A stretch of 64,000 bases of DNA from Nostoc sp. 'Peltigera membranacea cyanobiont' N6 (GCF_002949735.1 NZ_CP026681.1:2170001-2234000); one strand, 5' to 3'; counted from the first letter of the stretch, positions 29,601 to 38,585 are shown. Notes: a model not told the origin generated them from the sequence alone. Numbers and translations are program-made.

Positions 29601-32600
29601 CAAGATGTGCAAACATCTGTAGTCATCGTCCGTGAAGATAACAGGGGTGACAAACGCCTAGTCGCATATATAGTACCGCAGCCACAGATAACACCTACAG
29701 TAAGTGTTCTGCGTAGCTTCCTCAAAGAAAAGCTACCAGAATATATGGTACCAAGTGCGATTGTCATCTTAGAATCTTTACCTCTAACCTCCAACGGCAA
29801 AATAGACCGTCGCGCCCTACCAGCACCAGAACTAAGTAGTGAATTATCAGATAAATATGTAACTCCACGTACACCCCTAGAAGAAATCTTGGCACAAATT
29901 TGGATACAAGTGCTGAAAATAGAGCTTGTAGGCAGACATGATAACTTCTTTGAACTAGGAGGACACTCCCTATTAGCAACGCAACTCATCTCCCGTATGC
30001 GTAGCAGCTTGAAAGTAGAGCTGCCATTGCGTTCGTTATTTGCTGCACCAACAATTGCAGAATTAGCACCATTGATTCAGCAATTACAACAACAAGACTT
30101 AGAACTTGCTGCACCACCCATTTTACCAAGGGCGAACAATGCAGAACTGTGCCTATCATTTGCTCAACAGCGTTTATGGTTTTTAGACCAGTTCGAGTCG
30201 AACAGTTCTTTCTACAACATCCCCATTGGTTTGCGCTTAGTCGGAACTGTTAATGTTGTCGCCTTAGTACAAAGTTTAGAAGCAATTATTCATCGCCACG
30301 AAGCATTACGCACTAACTTTTTTACTGTTGATGGGCAAGCAACTCAAATTATTCAAACTGCAACAAATTGGTCAGTTGCAGTTGTTGATTTGCAACATCT
30401 GTCAACAAGTGAGCAAGAAATTACTGCACAGCAATTAGTGCAACAACAAGCGCTTCTTCCTTTTGACTTAGCAAATGAAGCCCTATTCAGAACGACATTA
30501 ATGATACTGTCCGAGACAGAACAGTGGTTATTAGTGTGTATGCACCACATTGTCTCTGATGGCTGGTCAATAGGTGTGTTTGTCCAAGAGTTACAAGCAC
30601 TGTATAATGCTTATTCTCAAGGTCAACCGTCACCTTTAACACCACTGCCGATTCAGTATGCAGATTTCGCCTTATGGCAAAGACAATGGTTAGTCGGGGA
30701 AGTACTACAAAAGCAATTGAGTTACTGGGAACAACAATTGGCAAATGCACCGACGTTCTTGCCATTACCCACAGACAGAACCAGACCTGCTGTGCAGACT
30801 TTCAATGGCGCATATCTTGAGTTTGCTTTGTCTGGTGAACTAACTCAACAACTGACCAAACTGAGTCAACAGCAAGGGGTGACTTTGTTTATGACCTTGT
30901 TAGCGGCATATAATACCCTGCTTTATCGCTACACGGGACAAACAGATATTTTGGTAGGGACACCAATTGCTAACCGCGATCGCGCTGAGATAGAAGGGTT
31001 AATTGGCTTTTTTGTCAATACCTTAGTCATGCGGACTAACTTGGCAGAAAACCCCAGCTTTAGCGAATTACTGCCGCGTATCCGGGAAATGGCATTATCC
31101 GCATACGCTCATCAAGATTTGCCCTTTGAAATGTTGGTGGAAGCATTGCAGCCAGAACGGGTTCTGTGCCATACACCATTGTTCCAGGTGATGTTTGTCC
31201 TCCAGAATGCTCCGATGTCTGAGATAGAGTTAACTGGGTTAACTGTCAGTTCCTTACCAATAGAAAGTTCCACGGCAAAGTTTGATTTGACCTTAATAAT
31301 GGAGAACACTGCCACTGGACTCTTTGGGTGGTGGGAATACAACACTGACTTGTTTGATAGCAGCACAATTGAACGGGTGACAAGTCATTTTGTGACACTG
31401 CTTGAAGGTATTGTTTCTAACCCTAGTGAGCAAATTTCCCAATTGCCCCTGCTGACACAAATTGAGCAACAGCAGTTATTAGTTAAATGGAACGATACCC
31501 AGTCTAACTATCCCCAGGAATCTATCCCTCAGTTGTTTGAGGAGCAGGTTGAGCTTACACCCGATGCTGTGGCGGTGATGTTTGAGAATGAACATCTCAC
31601 ATACCGCGAATTGAACAGCCGTGCTAACCAGTTGGCGCATTATTTGCAGTCTTTGGGTGTGGGAGCCGACGTACTGGTGGGGATATGTGTGGAGCGTTCC
31701 TTAGAAATGGTTGTGGGACTATTGGGGATTCTTAAGGCAGGTGGTGCTTATGTGCCACTTAACCCAGAATATCCCCAAGAGCGATTGACCTTCATGCTTG
31801 AAGATACTCAGTTATCAGTCATATTGACTCAAGAAAAACTAGTTAATAAACTAGGCTATCACCTCCTGCGCGGCTTGGGCGAACGCAAAGCTAGTGTAAT
31901 TTGCTTAGACTCAAACTGGGATATCATCAATCAACACACACAACAGAACCCAACTACCAGCGTCATAGCTGATAACTTAGCTTATGTAATGTACACCTCC
32001 GGTTCTACAGGTCAACCCAAAGGTGTGAGCATTATCCATCGAAGTGTAGTGCGACTAGTCAAAGAAACCAGCTATATCAACATTTCTGCTCAAGATGTAA
32101 TTGCCCAAGCCTCAAATCACGCCTTCGACGCTGCTACTTTTGAAATTTGGGGAGCATTACTGAACGGAGCGCGGTTGGTAGGGGTGAATAAAGATTTGGC
32201 ACTTTCGCCCCAAGATTTCGCAGCCTTCATGCGATCACAACGTATCAGTGTGTTATTCTTGACAACTGCGTTGTTCAATCAAATTGCTCAAGAAGTCCCC
32301 TCTGCTTTCAATTCACTACGGCATCTTTTATTTGGCGGCGAGGCTGTCGATCCTAAATGGGTTAAAGAAGTACTCAAAAATGGTGCGCCGCAGCGACTAC
32401 TTCATGTTTATGGGCCAACAGAAAATACAACATTTACTTCCTGGTACTTGGTGCAAGATGTACCAGAAGGCGCGACAACTATTCCCATAGGACAACCAAT
32501 TTCCAACACACAAATCTATTTGTTAGATTCCCAACTACAATCGGTGGGTGTTGGTGTACCAGGAGAACTATATATTGGGGGAGATGGCCTAGCTAGGGAA

Positions 32601-35600
32601 TATCTTAACCGCACCGAGTTAACACAAGAAAAATTCATCCCCAACCCTTTTAGTTCTGACCCTCATTCGCGCCTCTACAAAACCGGGGATAAAGCACGTT
32701 ATTTAAGTAATGGCAATATTGAATACTTAGGGCGTATCGACAACCAAGTAAAAATACGTGGTTTACGGATTGAGTTGGGCGAAATTGAAGTAGTCCTGAG
32801 CCAATATAGCGATGTGCAGGTATCTTATGTCATTGTCCGCGAAGATACCCCTGGAGATAAACGTTTAGTTGCCTACATCGTAACGCATCAGCACTCTCAA
32901 CCTACGATGGGCGAAATACGTCAATTCCTCAAAACAAAGCTTCCAGATTACATGATACCAAGTGCAATAGTTATCTTGGAATCCTTCCCCTTGACTCCCA
33001 ATGGCAAAGTAGACCGCCTCGCCCTGCCAAAACCAGACTTAGACACCATACTCCTAGAAAAATATATCGCCCCGCATACACCCATTGAGGAAATGCTGAC
33101 ACTCCTATGGGCGCAAGTTCTGAAAGTAGAGCAAGTGGGTATTTATGATAATTTCTTTGAACTTGGTGGACACTCACTGCTAGCAACGCAACTGGTTTCA
33201 CGCATCCGCACCAGCTTGAAAGTAGAACTACCATTACGTGAGTTGTTTGCTAGAGCGACAGTAGCCGAATTAGCACAATCAGTTGAGCAGTTACAGCAAC
33301 AAGATATAGAACTGTCAGCACCACCCATCCTAAGACGAGCAGAGAATGCAGAACTACGTCTGTCATTTGCTCAACAGCGTTTGTGGTTTTTAGACCAGTT
33401 GGAGCCGAACAGTGCTATATACAACATACCTACAGCTTTGCGTCTAGTAGGAAATCTCAATCAAGCAGCCTTAGAACAAAGCTTAATTGAAATTATTCAT
33501 CGCCACGAAGCATTACGCACTAACTTCATCGCAGTTGATGGACAAGCGGCTCAAATCATTCAAACAGCAACAAATTACTCAGTCGCAGTTGTTGACTTAA
33601 AGCATTTACCCTTAACAGAACAAGAAATCGCTGCACAGCAATTAGTGCAACAACAAGCGCTTCTTCCTTTTGACTTAGCGTCGGATGCATTAATCAGAGC
33701 GACATTAATGATACTGTCCGAGACAGAACAGTGGTTATTAGTGTGTATGCACCACGTTGTCTCTGATGGCTGGTCAATAGGTGTGTTTGTCCAGGAGTTA
33801 CAAGCACTGTATAATGCTTATTCTCAAGGTCAACCGTCACCTTTAACACCACTGCCGATTCAGTATGCAGATTTCGCCTTATGGCAAAGACAATGGTTAG
33901 TCGGGGAAGTACTACAAAAGCAATTGAGTTACTGGGAACAACAATTGGCAAATGCACCGACGTTCTTGCCATTACCCACAGACAGAACCAGACCTGCTGT
34001 GCAGACTTTCAATGGCGCATATCTTGAGTTTGCTTTGTCTGGTGAACTAACTCAACAACTGACCAAACTGAGTCAACAGCAAGGGGTGACTTTGTTTATG
34101 ACCTTGTTAGCGGCATATAATACCCTGCTTTATCGCTACACGGGACAAACAGATATTTTGGTAGGGACACCAATTGCTAACCGCGATCGCGCTGAGATAG
34201 AAGGGTTAATTGGCTTTTTTGTCAACACCTTAGTGATGCGGACTGATTTATCTCTTAATCCTAGTTTTAACGAATTACTCCCACGTATCCGGGAAATGGC
34301 ATTATCCGCCTACGCACATCAAGATTTGCCCTTTGAAATGTTGGTGGAAACTCTGCAACCAGAAAGAGACATGAGTCATACACCACTATTTCAGGTGATG
34401 TTTGGTCTCCAGAACGCTCCCATGTCTGAAATAGAGTTGACTGGGTTAACTGTCAGTTCCTTGCCAATAGAAAGTTCCACGGCAAAGATTGATCTAACTT
34501 TATCAATGGAAAACACTAGCACTGGACTAGTGGGAGGGTGGGAATACAACACTGACTTGTTTGACAGCAGCACTATCGAACGGATGACGGGTCATTTTGT
34601 GACACTGCTAGAAGGTATTGTTGCTAATCCCAGCGATCGCATTTCTCAATTGCCAATGTTAACAGCATCTGAGCAACAGCAGTTATTAGTTGAGTGGAAT
34701 GATACTCAGATAAACTATCCCCAAAATAAATGTATTCATCAGTTGTTTGAAGAACAGGTTGAGCGTACACCCGATGCTGTGGCGGTGATGTTTGAGAATG
34801 AACAACTGACTTACCGCCAGTTGAATTGTCGTGCTAACCAGTTGGCGCATTACTTGCGCTCATTGGGTGTTAAACCAGATGCGCTGGTGGGTATTTGTGT
34901 AGAACGTTCTTTAGATATAGTGGTAGGACTGTTGGGGATTTTCAAGGCTGGTGGAGCTTATGTAGCACTTGATCCAGACTATCCTCAAGAGCGCTTGCGC
35001 TTCATGTTAGAAGATGCTCAAGTTTCGGTACTACTGACTCAACAACGACTTATTCACAGACTTCCTGAGGATCAAGCAAAACTTGTCTGCTTAGATGAAG
35101 CCTGGGAAGAAATTGCCCAAAACAATCAAGATAACCTCAGCAGTGAAGTCAAAGCCTCTCATCTAGCTTATGTGATTTACACTTCAGGATCTACAGGTAG
35201 ACCTAAAGGTGTCATGGTTGAGCATAGGGGACTATGCAACTTAACTCACGCTCAGATTCAAACTTTTGGCTTGCATTCTGATAGTCGCATTCTCCAGTTT
35301 GCCTCCTTCAGTTTTGATGCTTCTATCTGGGAAGTTGTATTGGCTCTGGGGTCAGGTGCAACGCTGTACCTGGGAACAAAAGACTCTCTATTGCCAGGGA
35401 AGCCATTAATTGAGCAATTACGCAATCATTGCATTACCAATATCACGCTACCACCATCGGCTTTAGCAGTTATGCCTATGGAGGAACTTCCGGCACTGCA
35501 AACAATAATTGTAGGTGGAGAAGCTTGTTCTGCTGAACTAATCAGACAATGGTCTGCTGGCAGAAACTTCTTCAACGCTTACGGGCCAACGGAAGCTACT

Positions 35601-37748
35601 GTCTGTGCCACGACCGCAAAATGCACTGAAGATGACGAGAAAATATCTATTGGTAAGGCGATCGCCAATACACAAGTTTACATTTTAGACGAAAATTTGC
35701 AACTAGTGCCTGTAGGTGTGCCAGGAGAACTACACATCGGTGGTGCAGGATTAGCACGCGGTTATCTCAACCGACCAGAATTAACACAAGAAAAATTCAT
35801 CCCTAACCCCTTTGCTGGAAGCAGGGGAGCAGGGGAGCAGGGGAGCAGGGGAGCAGAAATTCTTCCCAATTCTCAGTCCCCAGTCCCTAGTCCCCGACTT
35901 TACAAAACTGGTGACTTAGCCCGTTATTTACCAGATGGAAACATAGAATATCTGGGACGCATTGACAATCAAATAAAGATCCGAGGTTTTCGAATTGAGG
36001 TAGGGGAAATTGAGGCAATACTGAGTCAGCATCCAGGAGTTAGGGAAAATGTGGTAGTGGCGAGAGAAGATATCCCAGGAGAGAAACGCTTAGTAGTTTA
36101 TTTTGTGCCGCAGTTGGAGCAAACACCAACTACCGATGACTTACGCATTTTCTTGAAAGAAAAATTCCCACAGTACATGGTGCCTTCTGCTTTTGTCCGG
36201 TTAGAGTTCTTACCTTTAACTCCCAATGGCAAGGTAGACCGCAAAGCCTTACCTATTCCTGATTCCCATAATACCCAGTTGGCAGTGAGCTTTGTAGCAC
36301 CGCGTACCCCTGTAGAGAAGATATTGGCAGATATTTGGGCTAATGTACTGCATTTGGAGCAGGTGGGTGTTTTAGATAATTTCTTTGAGTTAGGAGGTCA
36401 TTCACTCTCCACAATTCGAGTAATGTCTCAGGTAAATGAAACTTTCCAGATGAACTTACCGTTGCGCCACTTATTTGCTGCCCCAACTATCGCTGAACTA
36501 GCTCAAACCATTGAATCTAATGGTGGAACTGATTCTACTGCCAGTACCAATGAAATTACTCCCTTAAACTTACAGGCTGAAGTCGTCCTTGATGAGACAA
36601 TCAAGCCTCTTAACCTAGTTTATCAACCTGTAAGTGAACCAAAGGCTATTCTGCTCACGGGTGCAACAGGCTTTGTTGGTGCTTTCTTGCTGGCGGAATT
36701 ATTGCAACAAACTCAAGCAGATATTTATTGTTTGGTGCGTGCTGCTAACTTGAGCGCAGGTAAACAACGCCTTCAAGAGACCCTGAAAGCTTATTTACTT
36801 TGGGAGGAATCTTTCAGCTCGCGGATTATTCCAGTATTAGGAGATTTATTTCAACCGCTTCTGGGTCTTGGTGATGAGCAGTTTCACTTCATGGCGAGGG
36901 AAATTGACTTAATTTATCATAATGGCGCTTTGGTAAATCATGTTTACCCATACGCTTTGTTGAAAGCAGCAAATGTTCGTGGAACTGAGGAAGTATTGAG
37001 ATTAGCTAGTAAAATCAAAATCAAACCTGTGCATTTCATTTCTACTGTTAGCGTTTTCGCCTCAGATGAGTATTTCAAATTAGACGTTGTTCAAGAAAAT
37101 GATCCTCTGGAACACTCTCAAGGACTTCTTAGTGGCTATGCTCAAAGTAAATGGGTGGCAGAAAAGATTGTCATGATGGCACGCGATCGCGGTTTGCCTT
37201 GCAGTATCTACAGACTTGGTAGAATAACATGGCACAGTCAAACCGGCGTTTGGAATTCAAATGATATGTTTTACAGATTCATCAAAAGCTGCATTCAAAT
37301 AAAAAGTGCGCCAGAGATGAACAGCACAGTAGAAATTACACCTGTAGACTATCTCACCAAAACTTTAATCCACCTGTCACAGCAGCCAGAATCTTTGGGC
37401 AAAGCCTTTCATCTAATTAATTCCGATTCTGCTCCTTGGAGTCAATTTATTAACTGCATCCGCTCTTTGGGCCACCCACTGCAACAGCTTCCCTATGAGG
37501 ATTGGCAAGCTGAACTACTTCGCAATACCCAAATTTCTACTGATAACGCTTTGTATTCAGCTATATCGCTGGCTGAAGACAATACATCTTCAGAGTCCAA
37601 TGCAACACCTAGCTTAAAATTTGATTGCCAAAATACCCTCAATGGACTTGTAGATACCACCATTCGCTGGCCGGAAGTAGACGATAAATTACTCCAAGCT
37701 TTCTTTACCAACTTTAGCAATTCGACTTTGCACAAAAAAAGTAATTGA
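23616..37748 (+). CDS. NRPS, modules 4-7 (four C-A-T) with terminal thioester reductase; NcpB-like, predicted Pro-Ser-Ile/Val-Phe/Leu
   Basis: 4710 residues. C4 starts SPMQEGMLFESLY and has HHHLLLDGWS at 149-158, the form that follows an epimerase and accepts a D-residue donor. Carrier serines are S1031, S2118, S3187 and S4263; C5-C7 His pairs start at 1223, 2310 and 3379. A-domain codes I extracted are DVQFIAHVVK (Pro), DVWHISLIDK (Ser), DAFFLGVTFK (Ile/Val) and DAWTIGAVCK (Phe/Leu). The end (about 4343-4700) is a reductase: GATGFVGAF NADPH fold, STVSVF, YAQSK. There is no thioesterase, so release gives a peptide aldehyde, as NcpB does. NcpB is Ile-Ser-MePro-Leu/Phe, so positions 4 and 6 are exchanged here, and no methylproline-forming genes are in the window. 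Confidence 0.92.
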   Translation: MKLELSKTNRQNIEDIYPLSPMQEGMLFESLYAPDSGVYFEQITCILTGNLDVKTFEQAWQQVVARHPVFRTAFLWESLSQPVQVVYRQVNVTVETYDWRELSAQEQQQQLETFLDSERQQGFQVSQAPLMRLHLIQLDGNTYQFVWCHHHLLLDGWSSPLVFQDLLEFYQAISQGKSLSNIATVSYRNYIAWLQQQNRDLAKEFWRQKLQGFTTPTPLTVDKPLSMREKHSGYSEQQIDLTVPATAAVMSFVRQHKLTMSNLVQATWGLLLSRYSQETDVVFGATVSGRPPELVGVESIVGLFINTLPVRVQISEQTELLGLLKDLQAQQIESEQFSYSSLVEIQGLSDVLRGTSLFESIVVFENYPIDTAVLQGNSDFSLSNFRWIEQTNYPLAVLVSPGEQLSLRVMYDASRFEDGTISRMLGHFRTMLEAIVANPQQRISQLPMLTKSEQQQLLVDWNDTQINYPQDKCIHKLFEAQVERTPDAVAVVFENQQLTYHQLNCRANQLAHYLQSLGVKPDVLVGICVERSLEMLVGILGILKAGGAYVPLDPEYPQDRLRFMLEDAAVSVLLTQQKLVEKLPEHQARVVYLDTDWQLLNQLSLENLISGVQENNLGYVIYTSGSTGQPKGVAMNQLPLCNLILWQLQNSPISSSGVKTLQFAPVSFDVSFQEMFSTWFSGGTLLLIVEQLRREPLALLGLLQEQAVERLFVPFVALQQLAEVAVSNELVTSNLREIITAGEQLQITPAISKWLTQLSDCTLHNHYGPSESHVVITFTLINSVETWPPLPPIGRPIANTQIYILDKYLQPVPVGVAGELHIGGVSLARGYLNRPELTQEKFIPNPFRRSRGAGEQGSRGGESLYKTGDLARYLPDGNIEYLGRIDNQVKIRGFRIELGEIEAVLSQCEDVQVCCVIAREDTPGDKRLVAYIVTQLEQTLTVSVLRQFLKSKLPDYMVPSAIVILESLPLTPNGKVNRRALPAPEPSSELLEKYVAPRTPIEEILALIWQQVLKVELLGRHDNFFELGGHSLLATQLISRVRSSLKVELPLRSLFAAPTIAQLAPSIQQLQQQNLEIAAPPILSRTGNAELPLSYAQQRLWFLDQLEPNSASYNILFGLCLAGTLNVAALQQSLIEIIHRQEALRTNFITVDGQAAQIIQTETNWTVTVVDLQHLPLTEQKTAAQKLVQEQTIQPFDLESEALIRATLVMLSPTEQWLLVCMHHVVSDGWSISVFVQELQALYNAYSQGQLSPLTPLPIQYADFAIWQREWLQGEVLNSQLSYWEQQLANAPTFLPLPTDRTRPAVQTFNGAYLEFALSGELTQKLVKLSQQQGVTLFMTLLTAYNTLLYRYTGQTDILVGTPIANRDRAEIEGLIGFFVNTLVMRTNLTENPSFSELLPRIREMALSAYAHQDLPFEMLVEALQPERDLSHTPLFQVMFVLNNPPISEIELTGLTVSSLPIESASAKFDLILGMQNTNNGLVGWWEYNTDLFDCSTIERMTGHFVTLLESIVANPQERISQLPMLTASEQQQLLVEWNDTSVDYPQDKCIHQLFEEQVERTPDAVAVVFENQQLTYHQLNCRANQLAHYLRSLGVGADVLVGICVERSLEMVVGLLGILKAGGSYVPLDPEYPQDRLSFMLEDAQVSVLLSQQQLVEKLPEHQARVVCLDTDWQIIPQSNQQNPIVGVQASNLAYIIYTSGSTGKPKGAINTHLGICNRLLWMQQAYQLTEIDCVLQKTPFSFDVSVWEFFWPLLTGARLVVAKPGGHRDSGYLVNLILEQQVTTLHFVPSMLQIFLEEPGLKDCSSLKRVICSGEPLPKELQERFFACLGCQLHNLYGPTEAAIDVTFWECQSESNLKTVPIGRPISNTQIYILDQNLQPVPVGVPGELHIGGAGLAKGYLNRPELTQEKFIPNPFSGSRRAGEQRSRGTGEGERRRKIAQSPASSPRLYKTGDLARYLPDGDIEYLGRIDNQVKIRGFRIELGEIEAALSQHQDVQTSVVIVREDNRGDKRLVAYIVPQPQITPTVSVLRSFLKEKLPEYMVPSAIVILESLPLTSNGKIDRRALPAPELSSELSDKYVTPRTPLEEILAQIWIQVLKIELVGRHDNFFELGGHSLLATQLISRMRSSLKVELPLRSLFAAPTIAELAPLIQQLQQQDLELAAPPILPRANNAELCLSFAQQRLWFLDQFESNSSFYNIPIGLRLVGTVNVVALVQSLEAIIHRHEALRTNFFTVDGQATQIIQTATNWSVAVVDLQHLSTSEQEITAQQLVQQQALLPFDLANEALFRTTLMILSETEQWLLVCMHHIVSDGWSIGVFVQELQALYNAYSQGQPSPLTPLPIQYADFALWQRQWLVGEVLQKQLSYWEQQLANAPTFLPLPTDRTRPAVQTFNGAYLEFALSGELTQQLTKLSQQQGVTLFMTLLAAYNTLLYRYTGQTDILVGTPIANRDRAEIEGLIGFFVNTLVMRTNLAENPSFSELLPRIREMALSAYAHQDLPFEMLVEALQPERVLCHTPLFQVMFVLQNAPMSEIELTGLTVSSLPIESSTAKFDLTLIMENTATGLFGWWEYNTDLFDSSTIERVTSHFVTLLEGIVSNPSEQISQLPLLTQIEQQQLLVKWNDTQSNYPQESIPQLFEEQVELTPDAVAVMFENEHLTYRELNSRANQLAHYLQSLGVGADVLVGICVERSLEMVVGLLGILKAGGAYVPLNPEYPQERLTFMLEDTQLSVILTQEKLVNKLGYHLLRGLGERKASVICLDSNWDIINQHTQQNPTTSVIADNLAYVMYTSGSTGQPKGVSIIHRSVVRLVKETSYINISAQDVIAQASNHAFDAATFEIWGALLNGARLVGVNKDLALSPQDFAAFMRSQRISVLFLTTALFNQIAQEVPSAFNSLRHLLFGGEAVDPKWVKEVLKNGAPQRLLHVYGPTENTTFTSWYLVQDVPEGATTIPIGQPISNTQIYLLDSQLQSVGVGVPGELYIGGDGLAREYLNRTELTQEKFIPNPFSSDPHSRLYKTGDKARYLSNGNIEYLGRIDNQVKIRGLRIELGEIEVVLSQYSDVQVSYVIVREDTPGDKRLVAYIVTHQHSQPTMGEIRQFLKTKLPDYMIPSAIVILESFPLTPNGKVDRLALPKPDLDTILLEKYIAPHTPIEEMLTLLWAQVLKVEQVGIYDNFFELGGHSLLATQLVSRIRTSLKVELPLRELFARATVAELAQSVEQLQQQDIELSAPPILRRAENAELRLSFAQQRLWFLDQLEPNSAIYNIPTALRLVGNLNQAALEQSLIEIIHRHEALRTNFIAVDGQAAQIIQTATNYSVAVVDLKHLPLTEQEIAAQQLVQQQALLPFDLASDALIRATLMILSETEQWLLVCMHHVVSDGWSIGVFVQELQALYNAYSQGQPSPLTPLPIQYADFALWQRQWLVGEVLQKQLSYWEQQLANAPTFLPLPTDRTRPAVQTFNGAYLEFALSGELTQQLTKLSQQQGVTLFMTLLAAYNTLLYRYTGQTDILVGTPIANRDRAEIEGLIGFFVNTLVMRTDLSLNPSFNELLPRIREMALSAYAHQDLPFEMLVETLQPERDMSHTPLFQVMFGLQNAPMSEIELTGLTVSSLPIESSTAKIDLTLSMENTSTGLVGGWEYNTDLFDSSTIERMTGHFVTLLEGIVANPSDRISQLPMLTASEQQQLLVEWNDTQINYPQNKCIHQLFEEQVERTPDAVAVMFENEQLTYRQLNCRANQLAHYLRSLGVKPDALVGICVERSLDIVVGLLGIFKAGGAYVALDPDYPQERLRFMLEDAQVSVLLTQQRLIHRLPEDQAKLVCLDEAWEEIAQNNQDNLSSEVKASHLAYVIYTSGSTGRPKGVMVEHRGLCNLTHAQIQTFGLHSDSRILQFASFSFDASIWEVVLALGSGATLYLGTKDSLLPGKPLIEQLRNHCITNITLPPSALAVMPMEELPALQTIIVGGEACSAELIRQWSAGRNFFNAYGPTEATVCATTAKCTEDDEKISIGKAIANTQVYILDENLQLVPVGVPGELHIGGAGLARGYLNRPELTQEKFIPNPFAGSRGAGEQGSRGAEILPNSQSPVPSPRLYKTGDLARYLPDGNIEYLGRIDNQIKIRGFRIEVGEIEAILSQHPGVRENVVVAREDIPGEKRLVVYFVPQLEQTPTTDDLRIFLKEKFPQYMVPSAFVRLEFLPLTPNGKVDRKALPIPDSHNTQLAVSFVAPRTPVEKILADIWANVLHLEQVGVLDNFFELGGHSLSTIRVMSQVNETFQMNLPLRHLFAAPTIAELAQTIESNGGTDSTASTNEITPLNLQAEVVLDETIKPLNLVYQPVSEPKAILLTGATGFVGAFLLAELLQQTQADIYCLVRAANLSAGKQRLQETLKAYLLWEESFSSRIIPVLGDLFQPLLGLGDEQFHFMAREIDLIYHNGALVNHVYPYALLKAANVRGTEEVLRLASKIKIKPVHFISTVSVFASDEYFKLDVVQENDPLEHSQGLLSGYAQSKWVAEKIVMMARDRGLPCSIYRLGRITWHSQTGVWNSNDMFYRFIKSCIQIKSAPEMNSTVEITPVDYLTKTLIHLSQQPESLGKAFHLINSDSAPWSQFINCIRSLGHPLQQLPYEDWQAELLRNTQISTDNALYSAISLAEDNTSSESNATPSLKFDCQNTLNGLVDTTIRWPEVDDKLLQAFFTNFSNSTLHKKSN
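26159..26204. repeat. GGGAGCA heptad repeat inserted in the A4 loop
   Basis: Same site as in A1: GGGGAGCA-type units encode SRGAGEQGSRGG between NPFR and SLYKTGD. One unit differs by a single base (GGGAGCAAG). Confidence 0.8.
29377..29463. repeat. Degenerate GGAGCAG repeat with a CCAGTCC tail inserted in the A5 loop
   Basis: About 85 in-frame bases encode SRRAGEQRSRGTGEGERRRK followed by IAQSPASSPR before LYKTGD. The second part (CCTCCAGTCCTCGCC-type) is another common Nostoc intergenic repeat. Confidence 0.75.
35817..35898. repeat. GGGAGCA repeat with a CCCCAGTCCC tail inserted in the A7 loop
   Basis: About 80 in-frame bases encode SRGAGEQGSRGAEILPNSQS and PVPSPR before LYKTGD. It is the same loop as in A1, A4 and A5. 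Confidence 0.8.
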
Positions 37749-37802
37749 GGTTTTTTGCATAAATGTGGCTTTGAACATAAGCCTGGTAGAGTCATAGCAT
37801 TA

Positions 37803-37878
37803 TTGAGGTAAGGTTTGAGTGTCACTGCTCTCGCCTTCCTTAAGAACCGTGCATAAGACTTTTGTACTTACACAGATC
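37803..37878 (-). ncRNA. Remnant of a group II intron 3' end (domains V-VI)
   Basis: On the minus strand 37878-37844 can fold as a domain V: CTGTG pairs CACGG and TAAG pairs CTTA with a two-base TG bulge. It is followed by GGTTCTTAAGGAAGGCGAGA and a domain VI-like stretch ending ACCTTACCTC. The catalytic AGC triad reads ATC, so it is degenerate. No maturase is next to it; the NRPS stop lies only 55 bases to the left. Confidence 0.45.
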
Positions 37879-38585
37879 AAGCTTTACTTCAAGCGAGTTG
37901 ACTTGGTTTTAAAATATTCCTGTTTGTGACCTATCCTAATAATAAATTTGCCTTTAAGTGTTGTGGCTTACATTAAAGATTTTGTCCACTTTTGATGATC
38001 CTGTTAGGAAATGCTGTCAGTCGAGCGATCGCACAAATTGACCGCCTTCCTTACTTACTATGGCAGGCATAATACCCATCTCACAAAAACAATTAATCTC
38101 TTATGGGGTATGGAGTAGGGATCTCACCTGCCCTGTCTTTACTTTATTTATTTCCATCTACTCATCACGACGCTTGATTTACTAACCAATTATATGTTGC
38201 GTTCAGCTACGCTGAACGGTTATGCCATCGCTAAAAATATCAACCTATATTTATCAAATTTCAATTCAACAGCCCAATGAAAAGGAAGTAAATGGAATAA
38301 AAAGCTCGGCATATAGTATAAGAGTTAGAAATAAACTATTTCCTGATAGTGATTAAACAGTGCGATCGCCTTTAGATAATGTAAGGAAAGATAAGACATT
38401 TAAAAGTTAAATTAGAGTAAAAATAATGGTAATCACGGTTAAATTATCTCAGAATATTGTTCAGGGCAAACGCATCTTAACCAGGGCAAACGCATCTAAA
38501 TATTGACGAGCCTGAATCAAGGTGAAATACACCAAGACTCAAACTACATAAGGTTTTGAGGAAATTAAATCTCACTCATTATAAA
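37879..38585. other. Intergenic stretch without a recognisable gene
   Basis: About 700 bases with no supported gene. It contains HIP1-type GCGATCGC sites and a tandem pair of CAGGGCAAACGCATCT (38462-38477 and 38482-38497, separated by TAAC). I see no promoter or terminator that I would defend. Confidence 0.5.
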
